Shown here piece by piece: positions 42,804 through 54,044 of a DNA stretch of 64,000 nt. Below the pieces are notes generated by a model that was not told where the DNA came from, did not search any database, and worked only from the letters and a program-made list of their open reading frames with translations. The stretch comes from Macrocystis pyrifera (lineage: Eukaryota; Sar; Phaeophyceae; Laminariales; Laminariaceae): contig JASSKH010000025.1 of the NCBI GenBank assembly GCA_031763025.1, forward strand, positions 11,878,165 to 11,942,164, given 5' to 3'. The translations under genes and the position numbers were made by a program. Numbering within the stretch: the stretch's first letter is position 1; the number at the start of each line of letters is the position of its first letter.

Positions 42804-43286
42804 AAGAGTTCCTGACTCAATAGGAGTTTCGGCAACGTTACCGCCGGTGGGTCGTGATCCCACGTCTCTCTGTGGACACAGAGTGTTCTGTCTGTTGAAC
42901 TACGACGGCTGAGTGATGACGTGACGAAGGGCTCAGACGAGGGTCTGATGACAGGACATGAGGGAGAGAACTCTGAGAGAAGTGAGGAGGAGGGCGAGGA
43001 GGAAGCGTCACTCCTCCTGCCCTGCGGTCCCGGGACAACGGGACGACGGGACATATATGGGCGACCCGGCGGGGTTTCCAGAATCCCGCCGGGACGTTGC
43101 ATCAGGCGGTGGGGCCGTCCCAACGGATCCGTTGAGCAGATGTGGACCGGTGGCTTCCCGGCGATGTATGGTTCATGACAGTTTCCTGACATAACCGAGC
43201 GAACGCTCCCAGAAATGGAATCTGGAAGGCGCTGGGCGTTCGGCTATATGCGTAGGCGTGTTGTTACCGGGGACATGGTATCCACA
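42804..43286 (-). repeat. 5' LTR of gypsy element 2
   Basis: 483 bp, same length as the 3' copy. The sense strand runs from 43286 down to 42804, then two bases, then the primer-binding site TGGCGTCGG. Confidence 0.95.
42840..42909 (-). ncRNA. tRNA-like sequence inside the 5' LTR of gypsy element 2
   Basis: The minus strand reads as a 70-base cloverleaf: acceptor GCCGTCG pairs with CGGCGGT (two G-U pairs), D-stem GTTC/GAAC, anticodon arm CTCTG/CAGAG with a short TGTCCA loop, and T-stem GTGGG/CCCAC with loop ATCACGA. Box A-like TAGTTCAACAGA is good, but box B lacks the TTC. It is probably tRNA-derived and no longer a working tRNA. The same sequence is in the 3' LTR (34581-34650). Confidence 0.55.
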
Positions 43287-43499
43287 CTACTACTATTATA
43301 TACGTATTTCATTGATAGATGGGAGTTGTGCACAATTTATAATAACACATGTATTTACATAGGAATTACTATTGAAGCTTGGTACAACTCCAAATTTCTT
43401 GATTAATTTCGTAGTTCGTGGTGGAAATGGATGGGAACAGACGACCATGAATGTTTCTTGTAGGGGAAGAGGCAAGTTATGTCCGCCAGAAGCGGTGCC

Positions 43500-43862
43500 A
43501 CGACGGGACGGAACGATAAGGTCCGACGGGAGAGGTTTTAACGGCGGGACGGGACGGTAATTTTCGGTGTCACGGCGGGACGGGACGGTAATTTGTCCGT
43601 GTCACGGCGGGACGGGACGGTAATTTTTCGGTGCCACGGCGGGACGGGACGGTAATTTTTCTGTGTCACGGCGGGACGGGACGGTAATTTCCAACGGGAG
43701 AGATTTTGTAGGCGGGACGGGACGGTAAGTGACGACGGACAAGGATTTTGTCGGCGGGACAGGACGGGACGGGACGGCGGGACCATTTTTGCGGCGGTTT
43801 TATCGTCCCGTCCCGCCGTTACCGCCGTTACCGTCCCGCCGAAATTACCGTGAAAAGCCTTG
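43500..43862. repeat. ~32 bp GGGACGGGACGG minisatellite, right end
   Basis: Units of ACGGCGGGACGGGACGGTAA with TTTTCGGTGTC-type linkers, spaced 31-32 bp (near 43542, 43573, 43605, 43637 and 43669). The array closes with an inverted stretch (CCCGTCCCGCCG, GTTACCGTCCCGCC) leading into the hAT-like terminus that ends at 43862. Confidence 0.9.
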
Positions 43863-43870
43863 GAAAAAAC

Positions 43871-46690
43871 GAAACAGGCCCCGTGTTAGAAAACGCCACA
43901 AGAGGACTCTACAAACTATTTAATCAGTCGAACTCACAGGTAACGTATTTCAAAATTTATAAAACCAACAGGGAAATGATCTCTTGCGAGGAAGGGGCAG
44001 AGTTGAGGTGAAGAGCTCCACACACAGCGGATCATCCAAGGTCAACACTTCCTGGCTGCACCGAGTGTGGTGAGTACGAGTGCTCGCAAGAGGTTTTGCG
44101 TGTTTCTGTTATCCGCACAGCGCGTGGTGGCAGGGTAAATCTGTCGCACCTCACAGGGTTGAACCCAAAACGTACCACAAGCACCCAGCAGCAGCACAGA
44201 TCAGCACGACCAGCATCGAAGCTCGCCGCGGCTTGCGTGTGCATTGCGCTTACAAGCCGTGGTGCTCCCTGTCTTGCATGTAGCCGTACAAGTCACGACA
44301 CGACCGAGTCCCTCCCTTGTGTGGCGCAGAAGTATGGGCGATGAACTCATCGAAACAGTACCATTTTTCGGCTGCTGTTCCTGGCTACTATAGGAGATAT
44401 AGAGCTACACAACAAAACCGAGTAAAACCCGAGCATGAACAGCAGTCACATGAGCCTTACTGTACAGTAGATGATGTACATACATCTGAGCGGAGTGGTA
44501 TGTGTATAGACAGGAACTCGCGCTTGACAGCCCGTTATGCCCCTCTTGTCTTGCATATACCAGCCAAGATGAAATACGTGCACCCCATACTCAGCGACTA
44601 TGGTCCCTATGACGAGTCTGGAGACACTGATCGCTGACGTACCGCGTACAAGACGGACACTCTGCTGTCTGCTGTGATGATTCATGAATTACGAGGGACC
44701 AGTATTCAGGACCCACAATGTCTCCCATGTTTATACCCGATCTTGGACCCGATTACTACAGCAGTACGTCAACGCGGAAAAAGGCAACTGCTACAGAGGG
44801 GCATATGTGCAGTATACAGGACCGACGAGGGACATAACTAAATAGCACTATGTTTTACAACGTGATTTGGTCCCGATTAGTAGTATGTATGAAGGCAGTC
44901 GGAGTCCACAGTTATTCTGATGGAAAGTGGTGCTATCGCAGTGATGATGCGTGCTATGCCCCAGCCATGATGTAGAATCACCCGTGCGCTGCTAAGTCCA
45001 GAGCGTTAGCAAAAATGGTACGGGCTATTCTGCGTTTTTTCTTGTGTGTTGCTTTTCTTGTTAATGAGCGTATCAGCAGTGCACGATGTATGTTGATCTG
45101 CACGATTTTCACACTTGGCACTGTGTACTGTGACAGTGCGACAGAGCCGACCCAACTTGATAACAGCGTAGTGGTGACAACTCAACCAAAAACAAGAATA
45201 GCGTGGCTGCTCTGCTGTGTTGCTTAGATGGTCAGTTTTACGGTAAAAGCGTGCTTTGTCTCGACTCCTGTCTTTATGTATCATGATCTGGGTTGTGATG
45301 TTAAAATACTTGTAGGCGATTCGCGGCCATGCACGTTGTCCTTGGCCTCACCAAGTAGGCGTTGTCCCGCCGCGCGTCTAGTCGATGACGCTGCTGTTTA
45401 GATGTATTATCACAGCAGTTGACATCGATATACTACGCATACTTTCCATATATGCAAATGGGCGTGTCTACAGTAGATGTTAATGCTGCTGCAGCGAATG
45501 GTTTGATGTGTACAACAGTACCTACGAACTGACGAAGCGTTCGAGCGCCCACCTGTAGTGCGCAGGTGGGGCGGTGTCATGTCACGCTTAACTTCATTAT
45601 TACAGCAGACTTATGCAGCCGGTGTGCTTGTGCTGTGGATGAATATATCGAAGGTTCGTAAAATGTTGCGATCCGAGTGTACCGCAGATAACAGCGAAAA
45701 GGAGTAGGGGATCGGTGGTCCACCTGGTTAGCGGAATAACGTACAGTAGTAACTGCTGTTTTCCATACTTGCTTGTAACGAAACCATTTCCTTGGGCTTG
45801 GCATTTGTTTACCTCAGGACACGCTGAATTCTTCAGGTGCTGGGGACGAGGTGTTTGCCCCGGGCGAAACAGGCGCGGAATGGGGTGTACCCGCTAACAG
45901 GATCCGGCAAAATGGATTCAGGTGACAGGCGCCGAGACACGAGGCAGACAGTAGATGCAGCAGATTTTCGGCGCCACAGTAGTTACCGCCGTGTTAAAAA
46001 AATGGCGTGATTTTGCGGTGTGGGCGTATTCCCCTCCAATGTATTTTCAGGACAAATAAGGCTACAACTGACACGACATTTCAACGCTGATTGTTCGCGT
46101 CTTGAATATCTAGTGTTATGCAAAGAGTGGGCACGTTGGACTTGCACCGCTTAGAAATGTTGGGCGACGTGCACGATTGCGTCGTTCTAACGCAGGAGGG
46201 GAGGAACAGGGGAGGTTACGCAACAAAAGGAAGGAAATACCCAGACGAATTCGTCACCCCCACTTGCCGCTTCTGGGTCCGTCCTAGAGTCCGCGCCTCT
46301 ATCCCAGTCGCAACTTGGTCACAGCAGTCGGCGATCGGTTCGTCGTCGCGTTTTCCCCCCATGAAAGGCAAAAAGAGAATGGTTTGTCTGGAGAAACAAA
46401 TCCGTCAAGTGCAAATAACCAGGACCCCCGTCATTCTTTTCTTTCGAGATATACCACCGACACAACGATTGAAAAAAATACAAAAGCGATAGGGTTTTGT
46501 CAGGAGGCAAAAATGAACATGAGAGAACGACGTGACTTCCCCCCACCCTGTGTAACAAAATACGTGCGGCTGCCTTGAAAAATTACATTAGTCGTTAATG
46601 TGAAATCCTTAACCCATGCGTGTACTCGTGCAACGCCAGACAACGAGAACGAGTTCGGCCTATGGAGCGGTACAACCCGACAGACACGCG
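43871..46690. other. No recognisable feature
   Basis: Short frames on both strands, none with a recognisable domain. No repeat shared with other parts of the window was noticed. Confidence 0.35.
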
Positions 46691-46699
46691 GCCAAACCG

Positions 46700-47320
46700 G
46701 GGGCCTTGACGTCACGGACGCGTTTGAATGGGACGGAGACACCGGTGACTTCGAGGAGATGGGGGAGCCTGGTGGGGAGGAAGATTTCTTCTGGCTCCGC
46801 ATTGTGAGTAGGCGTTCTGTTGTCGAAAAGTGTTCTTCGCGTTCGTCTGCTGAGCGCGCCGTCACATCTTTGAAAACAAACAAGTCCGGAGCGAGTGAAC
46901 GTACGTACGGTCATTACGAGTCTAACGAGTCGCTATCACGTCGTTCCCCTCTTCGGCGCACCCCGCACGTACTGAAAATACAGGTTGATACGACACTGGG
47001 AGGGACGAGGCTTGACGTCGCGGGACCGTCAGAGACGGAGACGCCAGTAATTTAGACCGCGCGGACGAACGTTGCGGCAAGGACATTTTTTTCTCTACGC
47101 GCGTACTGACGATACAGATTTGTTGAAACTGAGGGAGCAAAAAGATTTGACGTCACGGACGCGTTAGACACGGAGAATCCGGTACTTTAGAAAACACGGA
47201 AGAGCCCTGAGAAGAGGACACTTTCCTGCGGAAACCTACGTTTTCCTATACCAAGTAGACACTGAGCGAGGGAAAATAACTCAGGTCACGGACGCGCTAG
47301 GCTCGGAGATGGTATTCTTT
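46700..47320. repeat. Diverged ~135 bp repeats with GACGTCACGGACGCG
   Basis: The block TTGACGTCACGGACGCG, or a close variant, followed by a GGAGAnncCGGT-like segment, occurs near 46705, 47010, 47145 and 47280. The last three are spaced 135 bp. A plus-strand frame (46600-47055) passes through the first two but shows no known domain. Confidence 0.55.
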
Positions 47321-47520
47321 CTGGTTCCGTATAGGGGCGTGCCTTGCTCGGCAAACGCCGTGAACGTTTGTGTTGCGTTCAACTTGCTGCCGCCGTCCTT
47401 TTCGAGGCAATGCCCGGCCGCCATGAAATTGACCTCGCCCGTGATGTGGGAGTAGAAATGACTTGTTCGGGCCATAATTTTAACCTCGCGCAGGAAAAGT
47501 GGGATCAGACAGGTGTTATG

Positions 47521-48320
47521 AAAATTTGTATTATAACTTCGACACTTCGATCTTGATTTTCAACTGCTCCTGGATGGTCATGATAAACCGCGTGAAAGCG
47601 CTTCATCTCCAGAACGCATCCTCGCGCAGGAATCAGCCCATTAACGCGTCGATTCTCACCTTGCCCGTCATAATTCAGGAGTCATACCTTAGTGCACACG
47701 ACTACCATGTCTTCCCTCAGGTCTATGGGACATCGGACATCACCATCTCACGGCGTAGTAAATATATTCGCCCTACCCTAAGCCTTCCTACAGAAGTAGC
47801 ACCGGTCGCAAATCAAACTTAACAATTATCGCCCAGTGCATTCTTAGCCCTTTACTGTACTATAGCCGGCGGGCAATCGCAATGTCACGACGGTTTTAGT
47901 CACAATTCCAACGCGCAAAATCAAGCAGAATGTGCTAAAAAAATATATTATAACTTTGACACTTCGACTTTGATTTTCAACTGTTCATGGATAGTCGTGA
48001 TAAACCGGGCGAAAACAGTTCATTCCCAGAACGCATCCTCGCACAGGAACCTACCCGTTATTACGTTGTTTATCGCCTTACCCGTCATACTTCGCGACTC
48101 GTACCTTACTGCACAAGACTACTATGTCTTCCCTCAAGTCTGCGAGACATCGGATGTCACCCTCACAAGATCTAATTATAATATTCGCCCGACCCTAAGC
48201 CTTTCCACAGCACTAGCACCGGTCCCAGAGCAAACTTAGCAGACATCGCCCAGTGCTATGGCCGGCCGGAATTCTCGACGTCGGAGCGTTTTGAGTCACG
48301 GTTCCAACGCGCAAAAAATA
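47521..48320 (+). repeat. 417 bp tandem duplication
   Basis: Copy 1 (about 47521-47937) and copy 2 (about 47938-48320) share TATTATAACTTYGACACTTC, TTGATTTTCAACTG, CAGAACGCATCCTCGC and CGCCCTACCCTAAGCC-like blocks at roughly 75-80% identity. Both keep one plus-strand frame of about 90 codons (from LIFNCSW to an AP..QT ending) that closes at homologous stops. By my count, amino-acid-changing differences outnumber silent ones about four to one, which gives no sign of selection for a protein. I treat it as a duplication, not as two genes. Confidence 0.7.
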
Positions 48321-48658
48321 GCCTGCACACGTGGGAGCCTCCCCTCCGGTCCGCAATACCAAACAAACCACGCTTCCGTTGCGCTACACTCCCTACCGCG
48401 ATACACAGCACGCGGCAGAACAACCAGTGTGTGGGGAGGGTTTTTATTCAGCCAGGTACCCCGCGACTTGGTGGGCTCAAGAAAACTAAGCCTCAGCTTG
48501 AATGCCACCCCAGAACGCGCGACACGTAATGCTTGCTTCAAAATAGAAAGTACATTCTTGTATGACGGCGAAGTCACGATCCAGTCAGGGCGTTTGTCGT
48601 CGTCCATGAACACGTGGCCGAATCCCTCTGATGCTGCGTCCAGGTGAAAATCAGCCAT
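48296..48658 (-). CDS. Methyltransferase-like C-terminal fragment
   Basis: From the ATG at 48658 the frame has 120 codons. It contains MADFHLDA, KRPDWIVTSPSYKN, LKQALRVARSGVAFKLRLSF, LEPTKSRGTW, VVLPRAVYRG and STEAWFVWY. The order resembles the second half of Dam-like and other amino-methyltransferases: a motif IV of TSPPY type (here TSPSY, near plus 48554-48574), a helix, a VAFxLRLSFLE strand and a closing WFVW. Such enzymes methylate adenine or cytosine amino groups with SAM. The frame is open upstream to 48745, where a TAG lies in CTCGTATTTTTAG, so an upstream exon with a splice acceptor there is possible. No SAM-binding FxGxG motif is seen, so it is partial. It could be a host gene exon, a transposon-borne gene or a relic. 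Confidence 0.45.
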   Translation of the reverse strand: MADFHLDAASEGFGHVFMDDDKRPDWIVTSPSYKNVLSILKQALRVARSGVAFKLRLSFLEPTKSRGTWLNKNPPHTLVVLPRAVYRGRECSATEAWFVWYCGPEGRLPRVQAIFCALEP

Positions 48659-48754
48659 CAACCTGAGGAATGCATGCCGATTGACAGTTGAAGAGTTGTG
48701 GAATTCGCTTTGAGGTTGACGTGTTGTAATTTTTTCAGTTTTTGACTAAAAATA

Positions 48755-51585
48755 CGAGCTGGTGTGGGTGTAGCTAGGAGATCTTTATCAGCGGATATAT
48801 TTTGGGACCGTCCCCGCTTTTACGCGTTCTGGTGATTTTTTAATCAGGATCAGGGAATAAACGTTGAAACCCGGGCATACCCTGACATGATTTTACAAGT
48901 TTTTATTCATTTCAACAATCTAGTGTGTTGAGTAACCGGAGTGCGAAAACAAATGTACTTCTTACATTGGTAGGAGATTTTGTAAATAACCACCCCCCCC
49001 CCATTCCAGGCATTTTTGAACGTGTAGTTGCGGATGGCACGGCAAATTTTAAACGTCACGCAACGACTTTCGCGAACTTTGATTGCACGCTGCGCAATGA
49101 AAATAAAAGCCCTGTTATGGCAGCCTCTGGAGACTAGAGCGAACTGTTGTGAGAATCCTCGGCAGACATCGATCGACAAAACAAACGACTACGTCATGAA
49201 GTCTCGACGGAATGCGCTGCTGGTTAGGGTCTCCGACCCACCCTATTAATGGTGCACAGTAGGTGATATTTGACGTGGGTGGGCCAGACGTCTACCAAAA
49301 ACATATTTGGCAGCTGATGTGTAGAAAACAGACGACACAAACTCTAGATCCCTCTCCCCTGGCACAAAACATATTTTTTTTCAAAGTTTGGACGAACAGC
49401 GTCGGACGCCGCGGCCAACGTCTCGCCCCATAGACCGCGGATTCCAATAATACCTTCGAGGCCATCATTTACACTCATTGACCTCGCCCGCTACGGAGCT
49501 CCTTGACCGTGGGTTGATTGTACGTCGTGATAGAAGGTAAAATCGTCGCGTTACTGCGGGGTGTGAACGAGCTGCTCGCTGTGTCTGTCTATCTTCTTGC
49601 TTGTGTGCGGCGTGATATCGGGTTTCGCGGTACTGCATCGATTTGATTAATAGATAGCTGGCGTCAACTGCCCCGTGTTATTTTAGACTTGCCGGATGGC
49701 GCCCAAGTGCCTTCCAAACAGCAACAACATACGAGGCGAGTTATACTGCCAAATTGACTTACATGGCGATGACGTTGCTTGTTGTTGCATTCTATATATA
49801 TATATACACCAGCGGTCCGCTAACGTGCGAACAGCAGTACAACATACTATTGATACCACAGCAGTCAGTACTATCGCTCAAGCATAACGACCGTCTGTTG
49901 CAGTTATTAGGATCTAAACGGCCATTAAATTTCGGGACATATTGCTCCATCATACTTCGGAGTTGTTCAATACACACCGCGTACGAGTACCGAGCGTTCG
50001 AGTACTCGTACGGCAGATTGAGAAAGCCCATGCATGGTACACCCGCTGATGTTTGCGGCGGCCTGAACGTTGTTCACACACAGCGATGCGGGTCGACTGA
50101 AAACACATACCTGCGATTTAGGTCGTTGGTGGCAACATGCAAGCCGTGCGTGGGGTGAACCCTGCCGATCGCATCTCCTGTCGCTCCACAGGAATCTAGC
50201 ACTCGACCCTCGACAACGACGTTGGCCAGGAGACCACGGACTTGCACAACCAAAAGGGACAATCATCTACGAATAAACAACCACTAACGACGCACAAACC
50301 CACAACAACCAGTAATACTGCCAGCTACGGAACGCACCATACACCACAGCAGACACAACCAGCTGCTCTGGTTTTCAGTGCTGTCTTCCCTTCGTTGTGC
50401 AGGCTTGGCCGCAACATCATGAACAAGATACGTCGAAGTATATGGACACCTATATACCTGGTACTCACGATTCTTACAGCAGAACAGAAGTTGCAGTCAG
50501 TACAATGCACAACAAACTAAACTACACGGTTGAGAACAGCATGTTTCGTGTCTCGTACTCGCCGCTAAAAGCTGTTTCCTGCACATACCTGAGAGCTGGT
50601 GGATGGGTAGCGCCCCATTGGCGAAGGCTGTCCAGTCGCCATTTTGTCGAGTGAGCCATGCTCGTCCTTCAACACCTCCCTTTTGTACTTCCCGTACAAG
50701 TTGTGAACGCAACCGGGCCGAGTGCAGATGCATTCTCCGTATTGGAGAGGGGCCTCAGACAGGTCACGGTCGAACACCCAAGCAGGGCCGACGTGTGCAG
50801 CCCATTCCCTCAGGGTCTCCCAGTATGGGCCGTCCCCGACATGTCTCCATCCACCCGCGATTCCATCACGTCCTCCCAGTCTTCCGCAAGCAAAACAGCT
50901 CCCGATGTCTCCACCAGCAGTAGCCTTCCCATGTACGGCACACCCACAGGCCGCTCGAGGCATTTTCAGCAGGAATCGGTACGAAAAAGAGACATTTTTT
51001 CATCCGAGCGAGACGCTAATTTCTCAACAGGCTCTCCTTCATCTGGCGATCAGACAGGTCCTGTGCCTTGCCTGACACTCCCACTACCCCGCACGATGGT
51101 CACCGAATCCTGTTCTGGACCGGACACCAGATTGTCGCGACTCCTGACCAGAGGAGTCGTTTGAGCCACGATCGAGCCACGATTTTGAGAGGCGCCGAGA
51201 AACAATGCACACGTTCGCGTTCAGCGACAAAATTTCGCCTCCCGAGCACCACGAGGGTGTACTGAGCGTTGCCTGTGGATCTCGCGCCCGGCAATACCTT
51301 GCGTCGGCCGCTATGCACGATCATGCGATCAGGTGCCCTGTGGGGGTGCTTTTATGTGGAGACCCCTATGGATATGACGCCTGCCATGTCACGAAATCCC
51401 GAAAACAATAATCGATCTCGCCCACAGGCGCCCACCACGAAGACCATCTGCTAACAAGGACGCCTATCGGTAGCTGTGCATCTCAGCTACACACCCGTGG
51501 CGTCGCGAGGTCCTGTGTGACACGCTATAGCATGTAAGGATGAAAACTTAAACATGCGGCGGAATTAAACGGAACAGCACTGTGC
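48755..51585. other. No recognisable feature
   Basis: Several frames of 60-170 codons occur, including overlapping ones on both strands at 50.56-51.16 kb, but I recognise no domain, and the two strands are about equally plausible there. No tRNA or repeat found. Confidence 0.3.
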
Positions 51586-52985
51586 CTCATCGCATATCAC
51601 ATGAATGGTTGTTCACCAACGAATGCATGCATGCCTTTCGACGACCAAACATATTCTCGAACTTAAAAGCCAGCGGATTGTAATGAAAAGAACCTCGGAT
51701 ACCCCACCCTTGCCGAACTCACGATTCTTATTGAATCAACCACTTCAACGTGCCCCCCCCGTCAACACCTAAATTCGTTAGAAATGAATTGTTCTCTTGC
51801 ACAGCAACTACTGGGATCGGGTCGCCATTGGAACTCAACGTTTTAGTCACCCCGTACACAAATCCAGAATATATTTGGTCGTGAATCGCATGCAAGCACA
51901 CTCGTCGCTCTTGTATACGTCTATCGCTCGCTGTGCTTGTGTGCATGGCACATCGCATATCACATGAATGCTCGTTCACCGAGGAATGCATGCATGCCTT
52001 TTATCGACCAAACATATTCTTCGAATTCAAACAAGAGCAGAATGTATTGAAAGGAACCTCGGAGACCCCACCCCTCCCTGACCCACGTTTCTTATTGAAT
52101 CCGCCGGAGCAACGTGGTTCCCCGTCAACATCTCCATTCATTCCCCAGAAGTTGTTGCTTTTGCGCAGCAACAGCCGGAGTCGGGTCGCCACAGAAACTC
52201 GGCGTTATTCTCTACCCGTAGACGAACTCAGCATATATTTGGTAGTGAATAGCATGCAAGCACACTCGTCGCTCGTCTATACATCTATCGCTCGCTGTGC
52301 TTGAATGCAAGCCTCTTCGCATATCACATGAATGCTCGTTCACCAACGAATGCCTGCATGCCTTCCGACCACCGAACATATTCATGTAATGAAAGGGACC
52401 TCGGCGACTCCACCCTTGCCGAACCCACGTTTCTTATTGAATCAACCGGAGCAATGTGGCTCCCCGTCAACACCTTAATTCGTTCGCGAGGAATTGTTCT
52501 CTTGCACAGCAACCGCTGGGATCGGGTCGCTATTGGAACTCGACGTTATAGTCAGCGCGTAGACGAATTCAGAATACATTTGGTCTTGAATCGCATGCAA
52601 GCATACTCGTCGCTCTTCTTTACGTCTATCGCTCGCTGTGCTTGTATGCATGCCACATCGTATATCACACGATTGCTCGCCCACTGACGATTGCATGCAT
52701 GCCTTTCAACGACCAAACATATTCTCGAATTCAGACACGAGCGGAATGTAGCGAAAGGAACCTCAGAGACCCCACTCCCCCCCGAACCCATGTTTCCCAT
52801 CAAATCAGCCGGAGCGACGTGGTCCCTTGTCAGCACATATAAATATATATATGTATTCATTCGCAAGGAGTTATTTGTTCTCTTGCGCGGCAAAACGCGC
52901 TGAACGAGCTTGGAAGACGGCCGAAGTATTAACAATCTCCAATCGTAGTGCTGCTGCCCCCTGACTACACCGCTCTGAAGAAACG
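51585..52985. repeat. Four ~340-365 bp tandem units with a stem-loop
   Basis: TATCACATGAATG or a close variant recurs near 51597, 51957, 52324 and 52661, giving spacings of about 360, 367 and 337 bp. Each unit contains GCATGCATGCCTTT, ACCAAACATATTC, ACCTCGGAGACCCCA and GTCGCTCTTGTATACGTC. GCATGCAAGCACA and TGTGCTTGTATGCATGC flank a ~30 base loop and can pair (for example 51888-51949). The final unit ends near GCTGCTGCCCCCTGACTAC, a block also present at 25.43 and 25.73 kb. No protein is evident. Confidence 0.82.
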
Positions 52986-52989
52986 TATA

Positions 52990-54035
52990 GTTACAAGGGA
53001 TTCCGACAGCAACGTCAATATGGAAACCAACCAAGGAACCTCCGGCGTCGCCAACAAACAATGGGGAAGCACTTCTCACAACGCCGGACCGACATGCAAT
53101 ATGCAAGAGAAGGGAAAGGTCGCATTGTGCTCGCGTCTCTACGACGGAGACTGATGTGGTGCAACGCGAGTTGAATGCGAACACCATCAAGTGAACCAAA
53201 AAAAGTCAAAGCTAAGTGCTCTGCGATATCCGTCCTGTTGACCCCCAGCCTTCGGGTATCATGGCGAACTCAGGGTGATCTTAGTGCATTTCGGGAGATC
53301 GGAATGTTTGAAAAACTGTGAAACGATGTCCATCGTGCTTTTATACCATCTCACATTCAATCTTGGGTATTAGTTTATCGTATACTAGGTACGTGTGTAC
53401 ACCTGTTTTTGTTGTGGACAACCAGCATTATTGCCGCAATGATTTTACTACATCGGAAGAAATAGACCGATCGTCGGACATAGGTGGTGCATTTCTAGCA
53501 AGACACCTAGACGACTGAACGACTATACAGTTTGCACACCCAATGGAAGGTACGAGGCACGTTTGACCTTTTTTGATGCCCACGGTTCCACCATTGTTTG
53601 TGTTACATACCAACCGAGCGTTGTATAACACTTAAAGGACTGAACACCGAGCAATACAGGAACGTAGAAGGAAAACTGGAGCAGATGGAGAGCGGGTACT
53701 CAAACACTTGTGGGACACGGGTCACACGTGGTGAGATAGTTTCAGCTGGGCGTGATGATGCGCTTGCACACAAGAGAGGGAGGGGAGGCTTGATGTGTCC
53801 GGAGGGCTCGGGCTGTATGATAGATATACAATGCAGCCAAGCCTGACCCCTACGCGGCTGACAGGTATGTAGCGGGTGTAACACAACCGAATGCTTGTTT
53901 TTTCTCATTGTTCTGATGTTGTGCCCACCGTGGAAAATGCTGATAGGTTTCTTACTGTAAGGTATACCTTACCTTAAGCGAACATATCGGGGCGGGGGGC
54001 TGTGTCGCACGGATTGAAGTTATTCAGTCACGGAG
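52990..54035. other. No recognisable feature
   Basis: Only short frames with no recognisable domain or repeat. Confidence 0.3.
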
Positions 54036-54044
54036 TGGGTTGTT

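Larger units (their letters stand above)
34545..43286 (-). mobile_element. Ty3/gypsy chromodomain LTR retrotransposon 2
   Basis: An 8,742 bp element with 483 bp LTRs about 98% identical (some eleven differences), flanked by the 5 bp duplication CTACT (34540-34544 and 43287-43291). The sense strand is minus. A primer-binding site starting TGGCGTCGGACGG lies two bases inside the 5' LTR (plus about 42789-42801), and a polypurine tract ACTGGGGGGTGA adjoins the 3' LTR (plus about 35028-35039). Gag lies at 42.77-41.51 kb, pol at 41.23-37.10 kb and a separate chromodomain frame at 37.08-36.79 kb, then about 1.76 kb without recognisable protein. It looks mildly broken, with two or three interruptions, unless frameshifting accounts for some. 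It is older than element 1. Confidence 0.92.
25964..43862. mobile_element. hAT-bounded composite enclosing two gypsy elements
   Basis: The left end CAAGGCTTATCACAGTGA (25964) and the right end, whose reverse complement is CAAGGCTTTTCACGGT (to 43862), form inverted termini close to those of the 844 bp MITE (CAGGGCTTTTCGCGG). The flanking octamers are identical: GAAAAAAC at 25956-25963 and at 43863-43870. The simplest reading is one non-autonomous hAT element, with ~32 bp GGGACGGGACGGTAA minisatellites near both ends, now 17.9 kb long because two LTR elements and a ~1 kb tandem duplication lie inside it. Without the LTR elements about 3.4 kb remain. I see no hAT transposase inside. Confidence 0.65.

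Noticed and set aside
50565-51164. Overlapping frames of 132 codons (minus) and 168 codons (plus)
   Set aside because: Neither has a recognisable domain, the two strands are equally plausible and there is no flanking evidence of a gene.
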